Assembly (NCBI GenBank): GCA_011525845.1
Contig: WYBP01000023.1
Span: forward strand, 62,001-126,000
DNA length: 64,000 nucleotides
DNA from: Gemmatimonadaceae bacterium
GTDB taxonomy: Bacteria > Gemmatimonadota > Gemmatimonadetes > Gemmatimonadales > Gemmatimonadaceae
Direction: 5' to 3'
Shown: in pieces, positions 35,593 to 42,847 of the stretch
Numbering within the stretch: the stretch's first letter is position 1
Layout of the letters: each line of letters opens with the position of its first letter
Translations under genes and position numbers: made by a program
The notes under the pieces: model-generated
What the model was told of the DNA's origin: nothing
What the model saw: the letters and a program-made list of their open reading frames with translations, nothing else
Databases searched by the model: none

Positions 35593-36140
35593 TACTCGAG
35601 CCCCGCCAGGATCTCCGGGACCTTCTCGGGCGTCACGTTCTCCACGTAGTCCTCGTTGATCTGCACCGGCGTCGCGAAGCCGCAGGCGCCGAGGCATTCG
35701 ACCTCGATCACGGTGTACTTGCCGTCGGGCGAGGTGAGCCCGAGCTCCTTGCACCCGGTCTTCTCGAGGAAGGCCTCGACCACCTTGTCGGCGCCCGCGC
35801 AGAGGCAGGGCGAGGTGGTGCAGACCTGGATGAAGTGCTTCCCGACCGGATGCTGGTGGTACATGGTGTAGAACGTCACCACGCCCTTCACGTAGGCGGC
35901 GGTGCACCCGAGCTGGTCGCCGACCTCCATCATCGCGGCCTCGCTGATCCAGCCCCGGTCGTTCTGCACCATCCAGAGCGCGGGGAGGAGCGCGGCGCGC
36001 TTGTCCGGGTAGCGGGTGATCAGCTCCGCGAGCTCCTTGCTGCGCGCGGAGCCTGGGGTGAAGACGGGCTCGTACGGGGCGTCGTGGCCGTGCGCGTGCG
36101 CGCCGGCGGCGGTCCCGGGGGCCGAGGGGCCGTGGCTCAT
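35592..36140 (-). CDS. nuoE: NADH-quinone oxidoreductase subunit E
   Basis: A 182-residue thioredoxin-like subunit holding [2Fe-2S] cluster N1a, with ligands in CTTSPCLCAGAD (CX4C) and CLGACGFA (CX3C). The first 25 residues form an unusual Gly/Ala/His-rich leader (GTAAGAHAHGHDAPYEP) before the conserved four-helix bundle. ATG 36140 overlaps the nuoD stop (ATGA). The His-rich start recalls, on a small scale, the NuoL insert. Confidence 0.95.
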   Translation of the reverse strand: MSHGPSAPGTAAGAHAHGHDAPYEPVFTPGSARSKELAELITRYPDKRAALLPALWMVQNDRGWISEAAMMEVGDQLGCTAAYVKGVVTFYTMYHQHPVGKHFIQVCTTSPCLCAGADKVVEAFLEKTGCKELGLTSPDGKYTVIEVECLGACGFATPVQINEDYVENVTPEKVPEILAGLE

Positions 36141-37432
36141 CGGTCGATCTCTCCCATCACGATGTCGATCGAGGCGTTGATCGCGATGACGTCGGAGAGC
36201 AGGTGCCCCTCCACCATCTTCGGGATCGCCGAGAGGTTCACATAGCTGGGCGGCCGGATGCGCCAGCGCACCGGCTTGGCCGTGCCGTCGGAGACGAAGT
36301 AGTAGCCCTTCTCCCCCTTGGGGCTCTCGACCGGCACGTAGCACTCGCCGATCGGGGGACGCGGGCCTTCCATCACGAGCTTGAAGTGGTGGATCATCGA
36401 CTCCATCTCGCTCGTCGCCTTCGTCTTGCTCGGGAGGATCACGCGCGGGTCGTCGACGTTCACCGGTCCCTCGGGGAGGCGCTTGAGCGCCTGCTCGAGG
36501 ATCCGCACCGACTGCCGCAGCTCCTCCTGCCGCACGAGGAAGCGGTCGTACACGTCGCCGTTGGTCCCGACCGGCACCTCGAAGTCGTACGTCTCGTAGT
36601 CGAGGTACGGGAAGTCCTTGCGGACGTCGTACGAGACGCCGGAGGCGCGGAGCATCGGGCCGCTCAATCCATAGTTGAGCGCCTCCTCGGGCGACATCAC
36701 GCCGAGGCCCACCGTGCGACCGACCCAGATCGCGTTCTTGGTGAGCATCCGGTCGACCTGGTCGAGCGTCTTCGGGAAGCGGTCGAGGAAGCCGCGGAGA
36801 CCGTCGGTCCACCCGGCGGGGACGTCGGCGATCATCCCGCCGACGCGCGTGCCGCTCGTCGTGAGCCGCGCGCCCGTCCATCCCTCGAGGAGCTTGTAGA
36901 CGTTCTCGCGCTCCTGGAAGCTCCAGAGGAAGGGCGTGAACGCGCCGATGTCGATGCAGGTGGTGCCGAGCCAGACGAGGTGCGAGATGATGCGCGAGAG
37001 CTCCATCGCGATCACGCGGAGCACCTTGCAGCGCTCGGTGATCTCGATCCCGAACAGCCGTTCCGCGCCGAGCACGAACGCGACGTTGTTCCCCATCGAG
37101 TTCAGGTAGTCCTCGCGGTCGGTCCACGGGATGATCTGGTTGTACTGGCGGTACTCCCCGATCTTCTCGAATCCGCAGTGCAGGTAGCCGACGTGCGGGA
37201 TGCAGCGGACGACCGTCTCGCCGTCGAGCTCGAGCACCAGGCGCAGCACGCCGTGCGTCGCCGGGTGCTGGGGCCCGATGTTGATGAGCATGTGCTCGCC
37301 CTCGAGCTCGGGCTCGATCCCCCGCGGCGGCGCCATCAGGCCCTCGGCGCCGAGCGGGATCCGCTGCGGCTTGCCGTCGGGACCGAGGCCGGTCGTGGAG
37401 AGGGCGACTTCCAGGGTACGCGTCGCGGCCAT
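36137..37432 (-). CDS. nuoD: NADH-quinone oxidoreductase subunit D
   Basis: The 431-residue 49-kDa-type subunit that forms the quinone-binding pocket with NuoB. It shows the [NiFe]-hydrogenase-derived fold with INIGPQHPATHGVLRLVLELDGE (quinone headgroup His region) and a C-terminal DVIAINASIDIVMGEIDR. It ends by overlapping nuoE and starts 2 bases after nuoC stops. NuoC and NuoD are separate here, not fused as in E. coli. Confidence 0.97.
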   Translation of the reverse strand: MAATRTLEVALSTTGLGPDGKPQRIPLGAEGLMAPPRGIEPELEGEHMLINIGPQHPATHGVLRLVLELDGETVVRCIPHVGYLHCGFEKIGEYRQYNQIIPWTDREDYLNSMGNNVAFVLGAERLFGIEITERCKVLRVIAMELSRIISHLVWLGTTCIDIGAFTPFLWSFQERENVYKLLEGWTGARLTTSGTRVGGMIADVPAGWTDGLRGFLDRFPKTLDQVDRMLTKNAIWVGRTVGLGVMSPEEALNYGLSGPMLRASGVSYDVRKDFPYLDYETYDFEVPVGTNGDVYDRFLVRQEELRQSVRILEQALKRLPEGPVNVDDPRVILPSKTKATSEMESMIHHFKLVMEGPRPPIGECYVPVESPKGEKGYYFVSDGTAKPVRWRIRPPSYVNLSAIPKMVEGHLLSDVIAINASIDIVMGEIDR

Positions 37433-37434
37433 CC

Positions 37435-38175
37435 CTATTCTCCCGTCTTCTCACCGCCACCGAGACGCTTGCGCATGTCGGTGGGGAGGTCTTCGAACGC
37501 GTCGGCGATGGAGAGTTCCTCCATCGAGTAGCGGGCCTCGGGGTTCGCCGCGAGCGCCTGCTTGAGCTGCTCGGAGCGGCTGAACCGGCCGCGCATGGGG
37601 AAGTCCTTCCGGAGGGGGAACCCTTCCTTGTACTGCTCCCACATCAGGATGCGGCGCAGGTCGGGGTGCCCGTCGAACTTGATGCCGAACATGTCGTAGC
37701 ACTCGCGCTCGAGCCAATCCGCGCCCTTCCAGACGCTCCACACGCTCGGCACCTCGAGCGCCGTCTTCCCGTCCTTCGGGAGCTCCACCTTGAGCCGGAG
37801 GAAGCGGCGGTACTTGAGGGAGCGGAGATGCCAGACCACCTCGATCGGCCGCACGTGGTCGCGGTACTCGACCGCGGTCACGTCCGAGAGGTACTCGTAC
37901 GACTGCGAGGCGTCCGACTGCAGCCAGGCGCAGACCTCGAGCAGCTTGGCGCGGTCGATGAACACGGTCGTCTCGCCCCAGCCGACGCTCGCGCGGCCGA
38001 TCGCGGCGCCGAATTTCGCGCGCAGCGCGTCGACCGAGGGGTTCATCGGCCCGCCCTTGTGCGGCACGCCCCTGGGCGTCACCGGCGAATCGCCGGGCTG
38101 GCCCGGGTGCACGACCGTGAAGGTCGGCGCGCCGTGGTCCTGCGACGGCGCCCTGTGATCCTGGGGTGCGCTCAC
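37435..38175 (-). CDS. nuoC: NADH-quinone oxidoreductase subunit C, with possible N-terminal extension
   Basis: The 30-kDa-type subunit of complex I. The signature [23 protein letters not shown] is present at about residues 156-178. GTG 38175 overlaps the nuoB stop (GTGA) and gives 246 residues. However, the first 43 residues are a His/Pro/Gly-rich, low-complexity leader. ATG 38046 ([13 protein letters not shown]), preceded by an AAGGG motif, would start nearer to conservation. I list the longer form; either may be right. Confidence 0.9.
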   Translation of the reverse strand: MSAPQDHRAPSQDHGAPTFTVVHPGQPGDSPVTPRGVPHKGGPMNPSVDALRAKFGAAIGRASVGWGETTVFIDRAKLLEVCAWLQSDASQSYEYLSDVTAVEYRDHVRPIEVVWHLRSLKYRRFLRLKVELPKDGKTALEVPSVWSVWKGADWLERECYDMFGIKFDGHPDLRRILMWEQYKEGFPLRKDFPMRGRFSRSEQLKQALAANPEARYSMEELSIADAFEDLPTDMRKRLGGGEKTGE

Positions 38176-38801
38176 GGCGCCGACCGGGTCTGGTGGACGG
38201 AGTTCCCGAACGGCTCGGAGAGCTCGTCGATCCGGCTCGGCGGGATGTAGAGCTGCGACGTGGGGTCGGGCATCATCTCGTCACGGAGCGCGGTGTTCGA
38301 CATCCGCTCCTCCATGATCTTCTTCTGCAGCATCATGATGCCGTAGATGAGACCCTCGGGGCGCGGCGGGCACCCGGGCACGTAGACGTCCACGGGGATG
38401 ATCGTGTCGATCCCCTGCACCACCGCGTACGAGTCGAACATCCCGCCCGACGAGGCGCAGGCGCCCATCGAGATGACCCACTTGGGCTGGTGCATCTGTT
38501 GATAGATGCGCCGGATGACGGGCGCGAGCTTGAAGGGCACGCGGCCGGCGCAGATCAGCACGTCGGACTGGCGCGGCGAGAAGCTCATCCGCTCCATGCC
38601 GAAGCGCGCGAGGTCGAAGTGCGACGCGGCCGACGCCATGAACTCGATGGCGCAGCAGGCGGTGCCGAAGGGCATCGGCCAGAGCGAGTTCGCGCGTCCC
38701 CAGTTCACGAGGAAGTCGAGGCGCGTGGTGACCCACCCTTCCTGCGTCTGCGGGTTGTACGAGACCGCGGAGGCCGGGTCGGGCTTGGCGATCAATCCCA
38801 T
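38172..38801 (-). CDS. nuoB: NADH-quinone oxidoreductase subunit B
   Basis: The 209-residue subunit that holds terminal cluster N2, the electron donor to quinone. The rare adjacent cysteines appear in [11 protein letters not shown], with the other ligands in MGACASSGG and [13 protein letters not shown] 38801 is preceded by AAGGGAG at seven bases, and the gene overlaps nuoA by ten bases. The C-terminal tail of about 45 residues is polar. Confidence 0.97.
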   Translation of the reverse strand: MGLIAKPDPASAVSYNPQTQEGWVTTRLDFLVNWGRANSLWPMPFGTACCAIEFMASAASHFDLARFGMERMSFSPRQSDVLICAGRVPFKLAPVIRRIYQQMHQPKWVISMGACASSGGMFDSYAVVQGIDTIIPVDVYVPGCPPRPEGLIYGIMMLQKKIMEERMSNTALRDEMMPDPTSQLYIPPSRIDELSEPFGNSVHQTRSAP

Positions 38802-39196
38802 TGCAATGCTCCCTTCTTCCACACGTAGACGTAGCCGACGAGGAGGATGAGCATGAACACCAGCATCTCGCCCAGTCCGAAGAATGACAGCTGGCCGGCG
38901 GGACAGGCCCCGTCGACGAGGCTGACCCCGCACGAGAGCTGCCGGTAGTAGGCGCCCCACGGGATCATGAACACCGTCTCGATGTCGAAGACGATGAACA
39001 GCATGGCGACCATGTAGAACTTGACGGAGAACCGCTCGCGCGCATCGCCCAGGACCGGCATGCCGGACTCATAGGGCTCCTGCTTGACGGGCGTCGGCCG
39101 CGCGCGCGTGAGGTAGTGCGACAGCCCGAGGATCGCGACGGCGTTGACCGCGACGAATCCGAGGAGGAGGAGGACCGGGAGGTACGTCCGTTCCAT
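38792..39196 (-). CDS. nuoA: NADH-quinone oxidoreductase subunit A
   Basis: A 134-residue, three-helix membrane subunit and first gene of the 14-gene nuo operon. The conserved loop is seen in [33 protein letters not shown], followed by [11 protein letters not shown]. The gene is transcribed away from dcd across a 246-base gap. Its upstream region contains an 18-bp palindrome of the Rex-operator type 24 bp before the ATG, which suggests NADH-linked control of the whole operon. Confidence 0.96.
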   Translation of the reverse strand: MERTYLPVLLLLGFVAVNAVAILGLSHYLTRARPTPVKQEPYESGMPVLGDARERFSVKFYMVAMLFIVFDIETVFMIPWGAYYRQLSCGVSLVDGACPAGQLSFFGLGEMLVFMLILLVGYVYVWKKGALQWD

Positions 39197-39220
39197 AGAA
39201 GGGCGAGGGCGGGCTGGAGT

Positions 39221-39238
39221 TCGTGAAATATTTCACGA
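39221..39238. promoter_or_regulatory. Rex-type operator (perfect 18-bp palindrome) upstream of nuoA
   Basis: TCGTGAAATATTTCACGA is a perfect palindrome. It matches the GTGAA-N4-TTCAC core of Rex operators and 16 of 18 positions of the idealised TTGTGAAATATTTCACAA. Rex is a repressor that leaves DNA when NADH rises and controls nuo genes in some actinobacteria. The site lies 24 bp upstream of the nuoA ATG and would cover a possible -10 box. It can also be read as CGTGA-N6-TCACG, a CRP/FNR-family pattern. No rex gene is in the window. Confidence 0.65.
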
Positions 39239-39253
39239 GCAAGGTTCTGTCGC
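39225..39253 (-). promoter_or_regulatory. Possible nuoA promoter under the palindrome
   Basis: On the minus strand GCGACA (39248-39253) lies 17 bases from TATTTC (39225-39230). Each box is a partial match to sigma-70 consensus (4 and 3 of 6). The -10 box falls inside the palindrome, which would explain repression by a bound dimer. Start would be near 39218, leaving a leader of about 22 bases. Confidence 0.3.
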
Positions 39254-39302
39254 TGGAAAGTAGCCGGGGGGCGGAAGTGAGGCAACGGGAACGCGAACGG
39301 CG

Positions 39303-39437
39303 GATGGGAGGTGGGAGGTGTGAGGTGGGAGGAACGGCGCGCAGCGTCGGCCGTGGCTCGTGTGCGTCGGCACGGGGCGATACATTGCCTCCCGAGGTGC
39401 CGCTCCCTCACACCTCACCCCTCACACCTCACCCCTC
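39303..39437. repeat. Purine/pyrimidine inverted repeat pair in the nuoA-dcd gap
   Basis: The purine arm (39303-39332, core GGGAGGTGTGAGGTGGGAGG) is followed after 68 bases by a pyrimidine arm (39401-39437). The second arm contains two exact tandem copies of CTCACACCTCACCC (39407-39420 and 39421-39434). The arms are largely complementary and could pair as a long stem. The pyrimidine arm ends 5 bases before the dcd GTG, where a ribosome-binding site should be. The cores match those at 12610 and 16401-16522. Confidence 0.7.
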
Positions 39438-39442
39438 GTATC

Positions 39443-39997
39443 GTGTCGATCAAGAACGACCGCTGGATCACCGAGATGGCCACCAAGCACGGGATGATCG
39501 AGCCGTTCGAGAGCTCGCAGAAGCGCGAGGGGGTCGTCTCCTACGGCGTCTCGGCGTACGGCTACGACATGCGCGTCGCGCCCGAGTACAAGATCTTCAC
39601 GAACGTGCTCAGCTCGATCGTGGACCCGAAGCACTTCGACCCGAAGTCGTTCGTCGAGTTCGAGGGGCCGGTCTGCATCGTGCCGCCGAACTCGTTCGCG
39701 CTCGCGCGCTCGGTGGAGTACTTCCGCATCCCGCGCAAGGTCATGACGATCACGGTCGGCAAGTCCACCTACGCCCGCTGCGGGATCATCACGAACGTCA
39801 CGCCCTTCGAGCCGGAGTGGGAGGGGTACGTGACGCTCGAGATCTCCAACACCACGCCCCTGCCCGCGAAGATCTACTCCAATGAAGGGATCGCCCAGGT
39901 CCTCTTCTTCGAGGGGGACGAGGAGCCGCTGGTGAGCTACAAGGACAAGAAGGGGAAGTACCAGGGACAGGTGGGCGTCACGCTGCCCAAGATCTGA
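39443..39997 (+). CDS. dcd: dCTP deaminase
   Basis: Dcd deaminates dCTP to dUTP, the first step toward dTMP in many bacteria. The 184-residue protein has [35 protein letters not shown] and the catalytic glutamate in [15 protein letters not shown], so function is secure. GTG 39443 gives the usual length. Extending upstream would translate the intergenic repeats and is not conserved. No Shine-Dalgarno sequence is present; the leader is the pyrimidine repeat. Whether it makes dUTP only or both deaminates and cleaves (bifunctional type) is not clear. Confidence 0.93.
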   Translation: MSIKNDRWITEMATKHGMIEPFESSQKREGVVSYGVSAYGYDMRVAPEYKIFTNVLSSIVDPKHFDPKSFVEFEGPVCIVPPNSFALARSVEYFRIPRKVMTITVGKSTYARCGIITNVTPFEPEWEGYVTLEISNTTPLPAKIYSNEGIAQVLFFEGDEEPLVSYKDKKGKYQGQVGVTLPKI

Positions 39998-40013
39998 GCG
40001 GACCGCGCCGCCG

Positions 40014-40823
40014 ATGATCCGGTACTGGCTCCCCCGGGCGGCGGCCGCATCGTGCCTTCTCCTGCTCGCGCTGGGGGCACGGCCGCTCACCGCCCAGTGC
40101 GTCGGCGCGGGCTACCCGCTCCACGTGACCGCGCTGGTACCGTCGCAACTCGATTCCGCCTACCTCCACGCCGCGGCGCGTGCGTTCGCGGAGCGCTGGC
40201 AGGTGCCGAGCACCAAGCGCTCCGAGTACTCCTCTTGGCGCCGCGTGCGCAACCGGACGCTCCCTCCCGCGCCCCGGTGGGCCGACGACTGGTCGCCGGG
40301 TGAGGCCCACCGCGCGCGCATGGTCGTCACCGTCTTCCGCGACGGGAAGCTACGTGCCGCCGAACCTTCGTCGGCATCGGGCGATCGCCTCTTCGACCGC
40401 TCCCTCCGTACCATCGCGACCGACCCGATGCCGGGGGCCTCGGAGCTGCCGCCCTTCCCGACCGGTATCACGGCGGACTCGATCGCGCTGGTCGTCCTGT
40501 TCGGCGAGCAGGAGGTACCCGACGGGGCCGGGGTGACCAGGTTCGCCTTCTCACAGCAACCGGTGCGCCTCATCCCGGGCACGCTGGAGGTGAACGCCCC
40601 GCGCAGCGCTCGGACCCCGGCGGCGAGCGAGCGGCGTGCCGTGGTGAAGTACGACGTGGACGCGGACGGCAGCGTGCCGGCCGCCTCGATCGAGATCCTC
40701 GAGTCGAGCGACCGCGACCTCGCGGCGGCGATCCGCGACGGGCTTGCGAAGGTGCGGTTCAAGCCCGCCGAGAACGATTGCCGGGCCATCAGGATGACCG
40801 TCCTCCAGCGATTCGGGAACTGA
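40014..40823 (+). CDS. Secreted protein with two tandem TonB-C-like domains
   Basis: A 269-residue protein with a signal peptide (residues 1-27, core AAAASCLLLLALGARPLTA). Two copies of a TonB-C-like unit follow. The first, at about 100-166, reads ARMVVTVFRDGKLRAAEP, a helix, then ADSIALVVLFGE. The second, at about 208-269, reads RRAVVKYDVDADGSVPAASIEIL, a helix, then FKPAENDCRAIRMTVLQ. There is no membrane anchor or proline stalk, so it is not a working TonB. The role is unknown. It lies 16 bases after dcd. Confidence 0.7.
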   Translation: MIRYWLPRAAAASCLLLLALGARPLTAQCVGAGYPLHVTALVPSQLDSAYLHAAARAFAERWQVPSTKRSEYSSWRRVRNRTLPPAPRWADDWSPGEAHRARMVVTVFRDGKLRAAEPSSASGDRLFDRSLRTIATDPMPGASELPPFPTGITADSIALVVLFGEQEVPDGAGVTRFAFSQQPVRLIPGTLEVNAPRSARTPAASERRAVVKYDVDADGSVPAASIEILESSDRDLAAAIRDGLAKVRFKPAENDCRAIRMTVLQRFGN

Positions 40824-40922
40824 GGTCCGCGGCCGTCACTTCGTGACCACGCCCGAAGTTGAGGGCGCGCGGGATCGTCACTGAGGGAGAGTCGACGCAC
40901 CCGCCCTCGACCCCGGATCCTG

Positions 40923-42779
40923 ATGAAACGCAAGGCCGCCGCCACCAGCGGCATCCTGAGCGGCACGCGCAGCTGGATCACCGGCATCATCACCACGCTC
41001 GCGGCGCTGATGGCCCTGATGGTGAACGCGCAGAACCTGGGGCTCTCCCCCTGGCTCGGGCTCTTCGATCCGAACTACGCCGACCGCGCGGCCCGCCGCA
41101 TCGTGCTCACCCCGCGCGGCGACACGCTGCGCGCGATCGGCGACACCGCGATGCTCACGGCGACCGTCACCGACAAGAACGGCGGCGCGCTGGTCGGCGC
41201 GACGCTCCGCTGGCAGTCGAGTGACAGCAGCGTCGCCTCGGTCGACTCGGGCGGCACGGTCGTGGCGCGGTCACCCGGCCGCACGGTGGTCGAGGTGCGC
41301 GTCGGCGAGGTGACGGCGCGCGCCGCGCTCCTGGTGCGACCGGTGCCGGCACGCGTGGCGGTGGCAGGCGACAGCGCCCGCCGGCTCGCCGATGGCGACA
41401 CGGCGATGCTCTCGGCGCGCGTCCTCGACGCGCGCGGCCAGCCGGTCGCGGGCGCGTCGGCACAGTGGCGGTCGACGGACACGCTCGTCGCGCGCGTCGA
41501 CAGCCTCGGGCTGGTGCGCGCGGTCGGCACCGGACGTGCCGTCGTCAGCGCCCTGCACGACACCCTCCGCTCGGACGTGAGAGTCGAGGTCGTGCTGACC
41601 CCCAGCGCCCTCGTCACGCTCAGCGGGGACCACCAGCGCGCCCTCGCGGGACGCGCGCTCGCCGAGCCGGTCGTCGTGCAGGCCGTCACGCGCACCGGAC
41701 AACCGGTGCCCGGGGTCCCGGTCGTGTTCACCACGGAACACGGAGAGGGAACGCTCGTGGCGACCTCGCCCGTGACCGACGCGCGCGGCCGGCTCCGTGC
41801 CCACTGGACACTCGGCACTCGCGCCGGCGTGCAGCGCGCGCGCGGCCGGCTCCCCGACATCGACTCCGCCTTCACGCTCACCGCCGAGGGAGATCCCGCG
41901 CCCGGCAACACGCGTGTGGATGTCCTCAACGCCGAACTCCGCGGCGTCGTGCTCGGTGGCGTCACCCCCGACGCGCTGGTGCGCGTCACCGACACCCTGG
42001 GCGTGGCGCTCGCCGGGGTGCGCGTCGCGTGGAGCACTCCGGACGGCGGCACGGTGGCGGGCGTCGAGCGCACCGACTCCGCGGGGAGCGCGGGCGCGCA
42101 CTGGACGCTCGGGCGGCGTGCCGGCTCGCAGCGCCTCCTGGTCCAAGTGGGGAACGCGCGATTCATCCCGGCCACGACGCTCCGCGCCGTCGCGGTACCC
42201 GGGCCGGCCGCCGCCCTCGTGGTGTTGAGCGGCGATGGGCAGCGCGCCGTCGCGGGCGCGGCGCTCAAACCCCTCGTCGCGCAGGTGCGCGACACGGCCG
42301 GGAACCCGGTGGCTGGTGCGCGGGTGACGGCGAAGCTCGCGGCGGGCTCGCTCCGGGACACCACGCTCACCACGGGTGCCGATGGACGCGTGACGATGCA
42401 CTGGACGCTCGGCACGAAGCCGGGGGAGCAGCGCGTCGAGCTGCGCGTCGAGGGCGCGCCGGCGCGCACGACCGTCACGGCGAGCGGTCGGGTAGGCCCC
42501 GCCGCAGCGATCGAAGTGACCGCGCAGTCCGGCGCCCCGAACGGCCGGGTGCGCCTCGTCGCCCGGGTCCGGGACGAGAACGGCAATGCGGTGATGAACG
42601 CCCCGCTCGCGCTCGCGGCCACCGCGGGCACGCTGAGCGGCGCCCGCGTCTGGACCGACAGCACGGGCCGCGCACTCGTGACCTGGACACCGCCCACCGG
42701 GAAGCGGGGCTCCGTGCGCATCGTCGCGACCGTCAGCGGCACGAGGCTCTCGGCGACTCACGTGCTCGCGGCTCCCTGA
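40923..42779 (+). CDS. Membrane-anchored surface protein with Ig-like repeats
   Basis: A 618-residue extracytoplasmic protein. An N-terminal hydrophobic segment (about 16-36) anchors or exports it. Two BIG2-like Ig domains follow (about 58-140 and 142-225; WQSSDSSVASVDSGGTVVA and QWRSTDTLVARVDSLGLVRA). Then come four Big1-like units of about 100 residues, each closing with a D-x2-G-x4-HWTLG-x3-G-x-QR motif; the fourth has the variant VTWTPPTGKRGS. The repeats are spaced 297, 300 and 283 bases apart. Such proteins act in surface structure or adhesion. No LPXTG or outer-membrane barrel is visible. Confidence 0.75.
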   Translation: MKRKAAATSGILSGTRSWITGIITTLAALMALMVNAQNLGLSPWLGLFDPNYADRAARRIVLTPRGDTLRAIGDTAMLTATVTDKNGGALVGATLRWQSSDSSVASVDSGGTVVARSPGRTVVEVRVGEVTARAALLVRPVPARVAVAGDSARRLADGDTAMLSARVLDARGQPVAGASAQWRSTDTLVARVDSLGLVRAVGTGRAVVSALHDTLRSDVRVEVVLTPSALVTLSGDHQRALAGRALAEPVVVQAVTRTGQPVPGVPVVFTTEHGEGTLVATSPVTDARGRLRAHWTLGTRAGVQRARGRLPDIDSAFTLTAEGDPAPGNTRVDVLNAELRGVVLGGVTPDALVRVTDTLGVALAGVRVAWSTPDGGTVAGVERTDSAGSAGAHWTLGRRAGSQRLLVQVGNARFIPATTLRAVAVPGPAAALVVLSGDGQRAVAGAALKPLVAQVRDTAGNPVAGARVTAKLAAGSLRDTTLTTGADGRVTMHWTLGTKPGEQRVELRVEGAPARTTVTASGRVGPAAAIEVTAQSGAPNGRVRLVARVRDENGNAVMNAPLALAATAGTLSGARVWTDSTGRALVTWTPPTGKRGSVRIVATVSGTRLSATHVLAAP

Positions 42780-42847
42780 ACGCCGGAGTGGCGTCGCACG
42801 TTTGAGTAGGTTAGTCAGAGACCTTGGACCCACAGCCTTCCTCATCG

